NCBI GenBank assembly: GCA_964398855.1
Contig: CAYNOQ010000001.1
Span: forward strand, 30,869-94,868
Direction of reading: 5' to 3'
Source of the DNA: Mariniphaga sp964398855
GTDB lineage: Bacteria > Bacteroidota > Bacteroidia > Bacteroidales > Prolixibacteraceae
DNA: 64,000 nucleotides
Made by a program: the position numbers and the translations under genes. The notes beneath the pieces are model-generated. The model was not told the origin of the DNA. It made no database searches and saw only the letters and a list, made by a program, of their open reading frames with translations. Each line of letters starts with the position of its first letter. Positions within the stretch are counted from its first letter, which is position 1. Positions 44,086 to 52,438 of the stretch are shown in pieces.

Positions 44086-45600
44086 CTATTCGCCTAAAAG
44101 CTTCAGGAGATTATCAAGATATTTCCTGTCGTTTGACAATCTGGGAATTTTATTCTGCCCTCCTGTTTTACCCCGCTTTTTCATCCATTTATAAAAAGTA
44201 TCCTTTGGCGCAACAATTAGATACAGCCTTTCCAAAGTAAGGTTTTTATATCGTTTGGCTTCATAGTCGGAGTTGAGTTCCTGAAGACTTTTGTCCAGAA
44301 TATCAGCAAATTCATCCACATTTTGCGGCAGTTTTTCAAATTCGATAATCCATTGGTGCGCCCCTTTCCGGTTATCATCCATATAAACAGGTCCTGCCGT
44401 GTATTCATTCACGATTGCGCCCGTTTTCCGGCATGCCCTGAGCAAAGCTCTTTCGGCATTGTCAATGATTATCTCCTCGCCAAAAGCATTGATGAAATGC
44501 TTTGTTCTTCCCGTAATTTTTATTTTAAAAGGGTGCCGGGACGTAAATTTCACCGTGTCGCCAATAATATACCGCCATAAACCGGCATTGGTGGAAATAA
44601 CCATTGCATAATTTTTATCTAACTCCACCTCATTGAGCGTTAGCGCTATAGGGTTGTCCTTTCCAAACTCTTCCATGGGAATAAATTCATAATAGACTCC
44701 GTAATCAAGCATAAGTAACATATCGTCTGAAGCCGGGTCGTCCTGAATTGCAAAGAATCCTTCCGAAGCGTTGTAGGTTTCCATATAGTGCATATTTTCC
44801 GATGGGATAAGCTTTTTGAACTGCTCCCTGTAAGGCTCAAAATTCACCCCGCCGTGGGTAAATATTTCCAGTTTTGGCCAAACTTCCAGAATGTTGCTTT
44901 TCCCTGTTTTTTCAAGAATCCGTTTCAACAGCACCAGATTCCACGAAGGAACGCCCGCCAGAGAAGTTACATTCTGATCGAGCGAAGTTTCAATTATCCG
45001 CTCAATTTTCTCCTCAAACTCCTCTATCAAAGCAATTTCAGCCGGTGGAATACGGATAAAGTCTGTCCAGAAAGGAACATTTTCAATGAGGATTGCCGAA
45101 AGATCACCATAGTAGGAATTGTTGCTGAAGTTATTCATTTTGTGACTTCCCCCTAAGGTTAGTGTCTTGCCATACAATACTTTGGTTTCCGGATAGTTTC
45201 TAATGTAAATGGCAAAAACATCCTTAGGACCGCGCAGATGGCAATCTTCTAAAGCATCTTTTGTAACAGGAATAAACTTGCTCTTTTCGCTTGTTGTTCC
45301 CGATGATTTGGCAAACCACCTCACTTCGCCGGGCCACAGCAAATCGGTTTCTCCATTGCGCAGCCGGTCAATCCAGGGACGAATATCGTCGTAAGTTTGC
45401 AAAGGCAGCGTTTCCTGAAATTCCTGCACGGAATTAATCTTGTCGAAATTATATTTTTCACCCCACACGGTCTCCCGCGCACGGCGGATAAGCTCAAGGA
45501 GCGTTTCCATCTGAATATCAACAGGATGCTCACGATACAGTTGTATCTGATAGTTTCTTTTAAAATTTATCCAATTTATAACCGAATTTAGTAATGTCAT
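44086..45600 (-). CDS. GH3-like acyl-adenylating enzyme
   Basis: A 504-residue member of the GH3 (auxin-responsive) acyl-adenylase family. Adenylate motifs are visible: FAKSSGTTSEKSKFIPVT (P-loop-like), ETYNASEGFFAIQ (aromatic/adenine contact) and WRYIIGDTVKFTS, followed by KITGRTKHFINAFGEE. Plant relatives join jasmonate or auxin to amino acids; bacterial substrates are unknown. I start at ATG 45600, because the -7 box at 45619-45626 lies between it and an in-frame codon at 45675. It may share a transcript with the deoxynucleoside kinase. Confidence 0.85.
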   Translation of the reverse strand: MTLLNSVINWINFKRNYQIQLYREHPVDIQMETLLELIRRARETVWGEKYNFDKINSVQEFQETLPLQTYDDIRPWIDRLRNGETDLLWPGEVRWFAKSSGTTSEKSKFIPVTKDALEDCHLRGPKDVFAIYIRNYPETKVLYGKTLTLGGSHKMNNFSNNSYYGDLSAILIENVPFWTDFIRIPPAEIALIEEFEEKIERIIETSLDQNVTSLAGVPSWNLVLLKRILEKTGKSNILEVWPKLEIFTHGGVNFEPYREQFKKLIPSENMHYMETYNASEGFFAIQDDPASDDMLLMLDYGVYYEFIPMEEFGKDNPIALTLNEVELDKNYAMVISTNAGLWRYIIGDTVKFTSRHPFKIKITGRTKHFINAFGEEIIIDNAERALLRACRKTGAIVNEYTAGPVYMDDNRKGAHQWIIEFEKLPQNVDEFADILDKSLQELNSDYEAKRYKNLTLERLYLIVAPKDTFYKWMKKRGKTGGQNKIPRLSNDRKYLDNLLKLLGE

Positions 45601-45618
45601 TTTTCTGAGATTAGCGCC

Positions 45619-45626
45619 CAAAGTTA
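45619..45626 (-). promoter_or_regulatory. -7 box of the GH3-like gene
   Basis: Reverse-strand TAACTTTG, a TAnnTTTG match, 19 bases ahead of ATG 45600. It excludes the longer in-frame start at 45675. Confidence 0.45.
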
Positions 45627-45719
45627 GGAATAATTTATAGTGATAAAACAGTGCCGGTCTGTTTTGTTTCTCCAAGGGAAAGCACAGCCTCCGCAGCTGC
45701 TCTGCAACTGAAAAATGTG

Positions 45720-45752
45720 TAAAAAAAGGGGTATATGTTAACGATATACCCC
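45720..45752 (-). terminator. Terminator after the 63-residue gene
   Basis: Stem GGGGTATAT (45728-45736) / ATATACCCC (45744-45752) with a 7-base loop; on the reverse strand it is followed by seven T. It ends the small gene at 45760-45951. Confidence 0.8.
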
Positions 45753-45759
45753 GGATTAT

Positions 45760-45951
45760 TTACGCCGCGATGTGGGAAAATTCCTCTTCCAGAACATCGG
45801 GATACACATCTTTGAAATTTTTAAAACACCAATCGTGCAATTTTTGAACATCAGCAGGATCTACCCAACGAATACACTTTGCCAATTCCTTTCTGAAAAG
45901 TTCCTTGCTGAAGCTCACTTTTGGTAAAATAACTTTTGCGTAATCAAGCAT
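45760..45951 (-). CDS. Small conserved-looking protein of unknown function (63 residues)
   Basis: A compact acidic/basic helical protein (MLDYAKVILPKVSFSKELF, then KELAKCIRWVDPADVQKLHDWCFKNF). It has no signal peptide or membrane helix. Two Cys (in AKCIRW and DWCFKNF) and several Trp suggest a folded domain rather than a chance frame. A strong terminator 8 bases beyond the stop codon supports its being a real gene. I recall similar short proteins in Bacteroidota, but I cannot name a family. Function unknown. Confidence 0.65.
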   Translation of the reverse strand: MLDYAKVILPKVSFSKELFRKELAKCIRWVDPADVQKLHDWCFKNFKDVYPDVLEEEFSHIAA

Positions 45952-46150
45952 GGGCTGTAAAGTTAAAATTATACGATTTCGTCATTAAGATAACTCTTAA
46001 AAACCGATTGCCTTATATTCAAATCCTATGTTTAACAATCATTAACATAAGTTTTGGGTCGAAAACAGGCTATCCCGCTGACTTCATGCCTGTTGCTTTT
46101 TATTGGTTAAAATTCGTAAAAGGAATATATTTTGCCGATTTTGTTTCAAT

Positions 46151-46182
46151 TTTCGGGATAAGGGCTATTTGTTTTATCTTTG
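46151..46182 (+). promoter_or_regulatory. Promoter of dxs
   Basis: TTTC (46151-46154, near-match to the -33 TTTG) and TATCTTTG (46175-46182) are 20 bases apart. The -7 box is 18 bases before ATG 46201. The rest of 45952-46150 shows nothing recognisable. Confidence 0.55.
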
Positions 46183-46200
46183 AAAATATTTTGAAGTGAG

Positions 46201-48111
46201 ATGGGTAAAATAAAGGAAAAACTACTCAGCAAAATTGATAGTCCGGCAGATTTAAAAAAATTGAAACCAGATCAACTCCCCCGGGTTTGCGACGAACTTC
46301 GGGAATTTATCATTGATGCAGTTTCAACCAATCCGGGTCATTTTGGTGCAAGTCTCGGTGTTGTGGAACTCACCGTTGCCCTGCATTATGTCTACAATAC
46401 TCCCTACGATCTCTTAGTCTGGGATGTCGGGCATCAGGCTTATGGGCACAAAATACTGACCGGTCGCCGCGATGCTTTCCATACCAACCGTAAGTTGCAT
46501 GGAATCAGTGGTTTCCCAAGTCGTAGCGAAAGCGAATATGACGCTTTTGGCACCGGACATTCGTCAACTTCAATCTCTGCTGCATACGGAATGGCAGTGG
46601 CTTCCGCACTGAAAAATGAGAAAGACCGTAAATTTGTAGCCGTTATCGGCGATGGAGCCATAACCGGCGGAATGGCATTTGAAGCCCTGAACAATGCCGG
46701 AACCGGAAAAGCTGATCTGTTAGTGATTCTCAACGATAATAATATGGCTATTGACCCCAATGCCGGAATTATCGGACAATATCTTTTAGGCATCTCAAAA
46801 TCACAAACCTACAACAAGGTAAAAACAAAAATCTGGGACGGATTGGGGAAACTTGACGGTTTGGGAAAGAGCACCCGGAAGCTTATTCAGAAAAACCAGC
46901 ACGCACTGAAAAATATGCTGCTTAAAGGAAATAACCTTTTTGAAGCTTACGAATTCAGATATTTCGGTCCGGTGAACGGGCACGATGTCGGCTACCTGAC
47001 TGAAGTTTTGCAGGATTTAAAAAAGATTCCCGGACCCAAGCTGCTTCACGTTGTAACAAAAAAGGGGAAAGGATTTCCGCAGGCAGAGCAGAATCAGACC
47101 AAATATCATGCACCCGGACTGTTTGATAAAGAGACCGGGGAGATTTATCCTGCGAATTGTTCGGATGAGCAGGCGCCCCGCCTACAGGATGTTTTTGGTA
47201 AAACTTTGGTTGAATTGGCTGAAATGAACGATAAAATTGTGGGCATCACTCCCGCCATGCCAACGGGCTGTTCCATGAACCTGCTTTTTGAAAAAATGCC
47301 GCACAGGGCTTTTGATGTGGGAATTGCCGAGCAGCACGCCGTAACATTTTCGGCAGGTCTTGCCACACAGGGAATTATTCCGTTTTGTAATATCTACTCC
47401 ACCTTTATTCAGCGTGCATACGATCAGGTTATTCACGATGTTGCCATCCAAAGGCTTCCGGTTGTTTTTTGCATTGATCGCGGCGGACTTGTAGGCGAAG
47501 ACGGGCAAACCCATCACGGAATTTTCGATATCGCCTTTATGCGGTCAATTCCAAACATGATTGTTTCTGCTCCAATGGACGAAACAGATTTGAGAAACCT
47601 GATGTACACCGCCCAGTTAGAGCACATAAAGCAACCGTTTTCCATCCGCTATCCCAGAGGTTGCGGCGTAAGTCCCGACTGGGAACAGCCTTTTCGGGAA
47701 ATTGAAATAGGAAAAGGCAGGCAGCTGAGCGATGGAGATGATGTTGCAATCCTGACTATCGGGAAATCAGGAATATTTGCACAAAATGCCGTTAAAAAAC
47801 TTGCCGGAGAAGGAATTTCAGCTGCTCATTTCGATCTCAGGTTTGTCAAACCGCTTGATGAAGAGATGCTTGAGAAGATTTTTGGAAAATTCAGTAAAAT
47901 CATCACGGTGGAAGACGGAACCGCAAAAGGGGGTTTTGGCAGCGCCGTTATGGAGTTTATGGCTGAAAAAGGTTTTTCTTCCCGGATGAAAATTGTAGGT
48001 ATCCCGGATAAATTTATCGAACACGGCTCGCTTGAAGAGCTTTATGCATTGTGCGGAATTGATGAAGAAGGAATAATCCGTACAGTTAAAGAAATGGTTG
48101 AAAACAAATAA
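46201..48111 (+). CDS. dxs: 1-deoxy-D-xylulose-5-phosphate synthase
   Basis: A 636-residue thiamine-diphosphate enzyme for the first step of the MEP isoprenoid pathway (pyruvate + glyceraldehyde 3-phosphate). Key parts are NPGHFGASLGVVELTVAL, VWDVGHQAYGHKILTGRRD, the ThDP motif GDGAITGGMAFEALNNAG ending LNDNNMAI, the catalytic Glu in GIAEQHAVTFSAG, and DRGGLVGEDGQTHHG. Full length for the family. Isoprenoids made here would also feed carotenoids, which fits the lycopene cyclase at 1214-1903. A sensor kinase gene follows after 48 bases. Confidence 0.96.
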   Translation: MGKIKEKLLSKIDSPADLKKLKPDQLPRVCDELREFIIDAVSTNPGHFGASLGVVELTVALHYVYNTPYDLLVWDVGHQAYGHKILTGRRDAFHTNRKLHGISGFPSRSESEYDAFGTGHSSTSISAAYGMAVASALKNEKDRKFVAVIGDGAITGGMAFEALNNAGTGKADLLVILNDNNMAIDPNAGIIGQYLLGISKSQTYNKVKTKIWDGLGKLDGLGKSTRKLIQKNQHALKNMLLKGNNLFEAYEFRYFGPVNGHDVGYLTEVLQDLKKIPGPKLLHVVTKKGKGFPQAEQNQTKYHAPGLFDKETGEIYPANCSDEQAPRLQDVFGKTLVELAEMNDKIVGITPAMPTGCSMNLLFEKMPHRAFDVGIAEQHAVTFSAGLATQGIIPFCNIYSTFIQRAYDQVIHDVAIQRLPVVFCIDRGGLVGEDGQTHHGIFDIAFMRSIPNMIVSAPMDETDLRNLMYTAQLEHIKQPFSIRYPRGCGVSPDWEQPFREIEIGKGRQLSDGDDVAILTIGKSGIFAQNAVKKLAGEGISAAHFDLRFVKPLDEEMLEKIFGKFSKIITVEDGTAKGGFGSAVMEFMAEKGFSSRMKIVGIPDKFIEHGSLEELYALCGIDEEGIIRTVKEMVENK

Positions 48112-48159
48112 TATTTATACCTTTCTTCCGTTTTCAGAAATGAACTAAAAAATCTCACC

Positions 48160-49350
48160 TTGGATATTTATCTGAAAAGAAAGCGCGGAAAGATTTTGCT
48201 GCTGGCTGTGGCAGTATTAATCGGTGTTGCTTCGCTGCTCTATACCAACTGGCTGACCGGAAAGATGGCAAACGAAGAGCAGAAGAAGGTGGAACTGTGG
48301 GCGCAGGCAACCAAACGCCTTGCAGAAAGCGGAATTCAGAACAGCAGTCAGGCGGGAATGGAACAGCTGAACACTGCCTATCTCACTCTGATTCAGGCTA
48401 TCCTTGAGCAAAATACTACAATTCCCGTTCTGATCGTTGACCCCGACGGCAAATTCAATAACGAAGCAAACATCAGTTTCAGTGAAGCCAGAAGAGAGCA
48501 GGTGCTCACTAACGAGTTGGAAAAAATGAAAACCCATGCCGAACCTATCCGCATTGTGCTATCGGATGAAGAAGATGACTATCTTCTGCTCTACTATCGC
48601 GAGTCAAATATTCTTCGTAATCTTCGCTATTATCCTTTCGTTCAGCTGTTTGTGATCATGGTTTTCATTATTGCAGCCTACTCGGCTTTCAATGCAACCC
48701 AGCGCGCAGAGCAAAATCAGGTTTGGGTAGGCATGTCAAAAGAGACTGCACACCAGTTGGGAACACCGATATCCTCGCTGATGGCATGGATTGAAATACT
48801 TAAATTACAGGATGTTGAGGCTTCAATTGTGAAAGAGTTTGAAGAAGACACCAAACGGCTTGAAAAAATTACCGAGCGTTTTTCAAAAATCGGTTCGAAA
48901 CCTGAACTTTCACCAACAAGCCTGAAAGAGGTAATCAATTCAACAATAGGTTATCTGGAAACTCGCTCTTCCCACAAAGTTAAGTTTGAAAAAACATTTG
49001 ACGAAGAAAATGATTTATTCATTCCGCTCAATGCAGCTCTTTTTTCATGGGTGATTGAAAATATCTGCAAAAATGCCATTGACGCAATGGATAACAGCGG
49101 AATCATTCGTGTTGAATTGGAGGAAAAGGAAAATTCAGTCATTTTAGACATCACCGATACCGGCAAAGGTGTGCCCAAATCGCAGTTTAAAACAATTTTT
49201 CACCCCGGTTTTTCTACAAAAAAACGAGGCTGGGGATTGGGACTTTCTTTAGCCAAACGCATTGTGGAAAACTACCATCAGGGAAAAATCTTCATCAAAT
49301 GGTCTGAAATAGGCAAAGGAACCACATTTCGCATGGTGTTGAAAAAGTAA
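48160..49350 (+). CDS. Membrane sensor histidine kinase, TTG start
   Basis: A 396-residue kinase: transmembrane helix 1 (about 11-29), a periplasmic region of about 125 residues, helix 2 (about 159-178), then the dimerisation helix with His198 in KETAHQLGTPISSL and an ATPase domain (WVIENICKNAIDAMD, DITDTGKGVPKSQF, GWGLGLSLAKRIVE). The HQLGTP box differs from the usual HELRTP but is common in Bacteroidota. The TTG at 48160 is the only nearby start in frame, since the reading frame is the same as dxs and opens right after its stop codon. No response regulator is adjacent. Confidence 0.88.
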   Translation: MDIYLKRKRGKILLLAVAVLIGVASLLYTNWLTGKMANEEQKKVELWAQATKRLAESGIQNSSQAGMEQLNTAYLTLIQAILEQNTTIPVLIVDPDGKFNNEANISFSEARREQVLTNELEKMKTHAEPIRIVLSDEEDDYLLLYYRESNILRNLRYYPFVQLFVIMVFIIAAYSAFNATQRAEQNQVWVGMSKETAHQLGTPISSLMAWIEILKLQDVEASIVKEFEEDTKRLEKITERFSKIGSKPELSPTSLKEVINSTIGYLETRSSHKVKFEKTFDEENDLFIPLNAALFSWVIENICKNAIDAMDNSGIIRVELEEKENSVILDITDTGKGVPKSQFKTIFHPGFSTKKRGWGLGLSLAKRIVENYHQGKIFIKWSEIGKGTTFRMVLKK

Positions 49351-49563
49351 GCGAAATGCTTCCTGAAATGTTTATTTTTATTCCGGAAACCGGATTTTAA
49401 AGTTTTCCCAATAGCTTCAATTCTTGCTTGCAAGAGACTGGTAGTCAGTGAGTTTAAAAATGAAATTAACAGTAGATTCCCAATTGTGAATATCTATCTG
49501 CAAAATGAGTTAAACAAAACAGATTGATTCCTTATTTTTACAAATTAAGAAACAATATAAAAA

Positions 49564-50358
49564 ATGAAACAATATTTACAACTTTTAGATACCATTTTGG
49601 AAAATGGCACAGAAAAAGGAGACCGCACAGGCACAGGCACCATCAGCGTTTTCGGCCATCAGATGCGCTTTGATCTGAGTAAGGGATTTCCGGTAATCAC
49701 CACAAAAAAACTGCATCTCAAATCAATTATTCATGAGTTGCTCTGGTTTTTAGCCGGTGACACCAACGTAAAATATCTGCAGGAAAACGGCGTGCGTATC
49801 TGGAATGAGTGGGCAGACGAAGACGGCAACCTTGGACATATCTACGGATACCAGTGGCGTAGCTGGCCCGCTCCCGATGGCAGACACATCGATCAGATCA
49901 GCCAGGTGGTTGATTCCATTAAAAATAATCCTAATTCGCGGCGGCATATTGTCAGCGCATGGAATGTGGGGGAATTAGACAAAATGAACCTTCCGCCCTG
50001 CCATCTCCTGTTTCAGTTTTATGTAGCCGGTGGAAAACTCTCCTGCCAGCTTTACCAGCGCAGCGCCGATGTTTTTTTGGGTGTGCCCTTCAATATCGCT
50101 TCCTATGCCCTGCTGACGCTGATGATGGCACAGGTAACCGGACTGAAACCGGGCGATTTTGTGCACACACTCGGAGATGTGCACATCTATTCCAACCACA
50201 TTGAACAGGTGAAACTTCAGCTTACCCGCCAGCCCTTTCCTCTGCCGAAAATGAAAATCAACCCGGCAGTTAAAAATATTTTCGACTTCAAATTTGATGA
50301 TTTTGAGCTGATTGGCTATGAAGCACATCCGCATATCAAAGGGAAAGTTGCAGTTTGA
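49564..50358 (+). CDS. thyA: Thymidylate synthase
   Basis: A 264-residue ThyA that methylates dUMP to dTMP using methylene-tetrahydrofolate. Conserved blocks are GDRTGTGTISVFG, IWNEWADEDGNLGHIYGYQWR, the catalytic Cys in LPPCHLLFQFYV, and CQLYQRSADVFLGVPFNIASYA with the phosphate-binding Arg. The length is that of the bacterial family. folA follows 89 bases downstream, giving the classic thyA-folA order that regenerates the dihydrofolate produced here. Confidence 0.97.
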   Translation: MKQYLQLLDTILENGTEKGDRTGTGTISVFGHQMRFDLSKGFPVITTKKLHLKSIIHELLWFLAGDTNVKYLQENGVRIWNEWADEDGNLGHIYGYQWRSWPAPDGRHIDQISQVVDSIKNNPNSRRHIVSAWNVGELDKMNLPPCHLLFQFYVAGGKLSCQLYQRSADVFLGVPFNIASYALLTLMMAQVTGLKPGDFVHTLGDVHIYSNHIEQVKLQLTRQPFPLPKMKINPAVKNIFDFKFDDFELIGYEAHPHIKGKVAV

Positions 50359-50447
50359 AATTCACAACAGAAACAGAGCCGGACGCTCATTGATTTCTCT
50401 AATAAAAGCGATGCAGTCTCTTTTCAATCAAATTCTTAAAGCAGAAC

Positions 50448-50954
50448 ATGACACATAAAAATATATCCATCATCGTTGCAGTTGCAAGCAATTTTGCCAT
50501 CGGAAAAAACAACGATTTGCTCTTTCACCTTCCCAACGATTTGAAGCGTTTCAAAAAAATCACTACCGGAAAAACTCTGATAATGGGAAGAAACACTCTG
50601 CTTTCGCTGCCTAAATGGCCTCTTCCAAACCGCAGGCATATTGTAATCAGCGACAAGCCCGATGATGTTTTTCCGGGATGCGAAGTGGTTTTTTCCATTG
50701 ATGAAGCGCTTGAAAAAGTAAAAGCTGAAAAAGAAGCATTTGTTATCGGCGGCGGAATGGTTTACAGACAGTTTTATCCGGTTGCCGCAAAATTATACTT
50801 AACCCTTGTGCACAAGGATTTTGAAGCTGATGTGTTTTTCCCGAAAATCGATTTCACAGAATGGGAAGAGCATTCTCGTGAAGATTTGTATGATGAAAAG
50901 AACGAGTTTCACTATTCGTATATCAATCTAACACGAAAAGAAGTGACGGATTGA
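50448..50954 (+). CDS. folA: Dihydrofolate reductase
   Basis: A 168-residue DHFR: IIVAVASNFAIGKNNDLLFHLPNDLKRFK carries the folate-contacting Asp/Asn region, KTLIMGRNTLLSLPKWPLPNRRHIVIS the NADPH site, and AFVIGGGMVYRQF the dinucleotide-binding glycines. It reduces dihydrofolate to tetrahydrofolate for ThyA. Its last codons overlap the start of a Fic gene remnant in another frame (50947 onward), so the extreme C-terminus (KEVTD) may derive from a recombination joint. Confidence 0.95.
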   Translation: MTHKNISIIVAVASNFAIGKNNDLLFHLPNDLKRFKKITTGKTLIMGRNTLLSLPKWPLPNRRHIVISDKPDDVFPGCEVVFSIDEALEKVKAEKEAFVIGGGMVYRQFYPVAAKLYLTLVHKDFEADVFFPKIDFTEWEEHSREDLYDEKNEFHYSYINLTRKEVTD

Positions 50955-51198
50955 TTTCCATTTCCAATTTGAACGAATCCATCCCTTTCAGGATGGAAAC
51001 GGAAGAGTTGGCAGGTTGATAATTTTTAAAGAATGTCTTGCAAATAACATCATGCCTTTTATTATTGAGGATGATCACAAGTATTTTTACTACAGGGGCT
51101 TATCCGAATATACAAAAGTAAAGGATTATTTGGTGGATACCTGTCTCTCAGCCCAGGATAATTACAGTAAAACAGTAGCCTATTTTTTATCTAAATGA
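50947..51198 (+). pseudogene. 3' remnant of a Fic (AMPylation) domain gene
   Basis: Read from 50947 to the TGA at 51196-51198, the frame encodes an 83-residue piece with the Fic core motif intact: DFHFQFERIHPFQDGNGR, then VGRLIIFKECL and YYRGL. The family motif is HPFxxGNGR, which binds ATP and transfers AMP or another nucleotide to a target. Everything before the core is missing: an in-frame TGA lies at 50944-50946, and folA occupies the upstream DNA. There is no ATG before the motif (a TTG at 51016 comes after it), so this is best seen as a decayed 3' fragment. Expression as a mini-protein is unlikely but not excluded. Confidence 0.8.
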
Positions 51199-51373
51199 GA
51201 AAAAAGCCAGCGAAAACCGATAATTGTACTATATGTTACAATTATTGCTTTCAGCTCTTCCTATCTTTAATCCCTAAATATTTTTTGCCAAAATATTGAT
51301 TTTAAACCTTTGCGATTTATATATGTCGATGAGATTAGGTATTTTAGCGCTATAATCAACTTTAAAAAAATCG

Positions 51374-52318
51374 ATGATGGACCGACGAAATTTCTTAAAA
51401 GCGGCAGCGCTGACCGGCGCTGCAATTACCGCAGTCAAAGATGCCGAGGCGATGAGCATTCTGACTCAGTCCTTTCAGAAAAAAAGCGAAACATCCGCAT
51501 ACGATTTGGTAGCAGTTATGGGGGGTGAGCCGGAAGTGATGTTCAAAAAGGCAATTGAGGAGATGGGGGGAATGAAAAAATTTATCAGCAGCGGCGATAA
51601 AGTGTGTGTGAAACCCAACATCGGGTGGGATAAAACACCTGAAATGGGAGCCAACACCAATCCGAAACTAATTGTTGAAATCATCAGACAATGCTTTGAA
51701 GCCGGGGCAAAAGAGGTTACCGTTTTCGACCACACCTGCGACGACTGGATTAAATGTTACGCAAACAGCGGAATTGAAGAGGCAGCCAAAGCAGCCGGAG
51801 CGAAAGTTGTTCCTGCACATCAGGAGTCCTACTACAAACCGGTTTCCCTGCCAAAAGGCAAAAGTCTGAAAGAGGCAAAAATTCATCAGGCAATTGTGGA
51901 TGCCGACAAGTGGATTAATGTGCCGGTTCTTAAAAATCACGGTGGTGCACAGCTCACCATTTCCATGAAAAACTATATGGGAATTGTCTGGGACAGAGGA
52001 TATTTTCATGCAAATGACTTGCAGCAGTGCATTGCAGATGTCTGTACGTATGAGAAGCGCCCGGTTCTCAATGTGGTGGATGCCTACCGGATGATGAAAA
52101 CCAGTGGTCCCAGAGGAAAATCCGAAGCTGACGTGGTGCTCTCCAAAGGACTTTTCATCTCGCAGGACATTGTAGCCGTGGACACCGCAGCCGCCAATTT
52201 CTTCAACCAGGCGCGAGAGATGCCGCTTGACAAGGTAACTCATCTGGCGAAAGGGCAGGAGCTGGGAATCGGAACCATGCAGTTGGATAAACTGAATATC
52301 AGGAGAGTAAGGATTTAA
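51374..52318 (+). CDS. Tat-exported DUF362 family protein
   Basis: A 314-residue protein whose N-terminus MMDRRNFLKAAALTGAAITA is a twin-arginine signal, so it is exported folded. The mature part matches DUF362: KVCVKPNIGWDKTP, VFDHTCDDWIKCYANSGI, NVPVLKNHGGAQLTISMKNYMGIVWDRGYFH. It contains Cys, His and Asp clusters that could hold a metal, but no CxxCxxC ferredoxin motif. The iron-sulfur fusion protein gene follows 120 bases downstream on the same strand. The pair looks like a periplasmic redox module. The chemistry is unknown. Confidence 0.85.
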   Translation: MMDRRNFLKAAALTGAAITAVKDAEAMSILTQSFQKKSETSAYDLVAVMGGEPEVMFKKAIEEMGGMKKFISSGDKVCVKPNIGWDKTPEMGANTNPKLIVEIIRQCFEAGAKEVTVFDHTCDDWIKCYANSGIEEAAKAAGAKVVPAHQESYYKPVSLPKGKSLKEAKIHQAIVDADKWINVPVLKNHGGAQLTISMKNYMGIVWDRGYFHANDLQQCIADVCTYEKRPVLNVVDAYRMMKTSGPRGKSEADVVLSKGLFISQDIVAVDTAAANFFNQAREMPLDKVTHLAKGQELGIGTMQLDKLNIRRVRI

Positions 52319-52438
52319 ACGCCAGCAGAAAGTTATCCGGATTACCGAATCTCCAATTTGCTGTGATTCACCGGTTTGCTCTGCCCGGACTTTTAATTCG
52401 AAATTTCCGCCTCTCCTTTTCAGATAAAACTGAACGTT

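Noticed and set aside
45936..46199. 87-codon forward frame ahead of dxs
   Set aside because: It overlaps the start of the 63-residue gene and the dxs promoter, and its sequence is low in information.
51016..51198. Separate 60-residue gene with TTG start
   Set aside because: The same frame extends upstream through the Fic core motif, so it is only the tail of the remnant.
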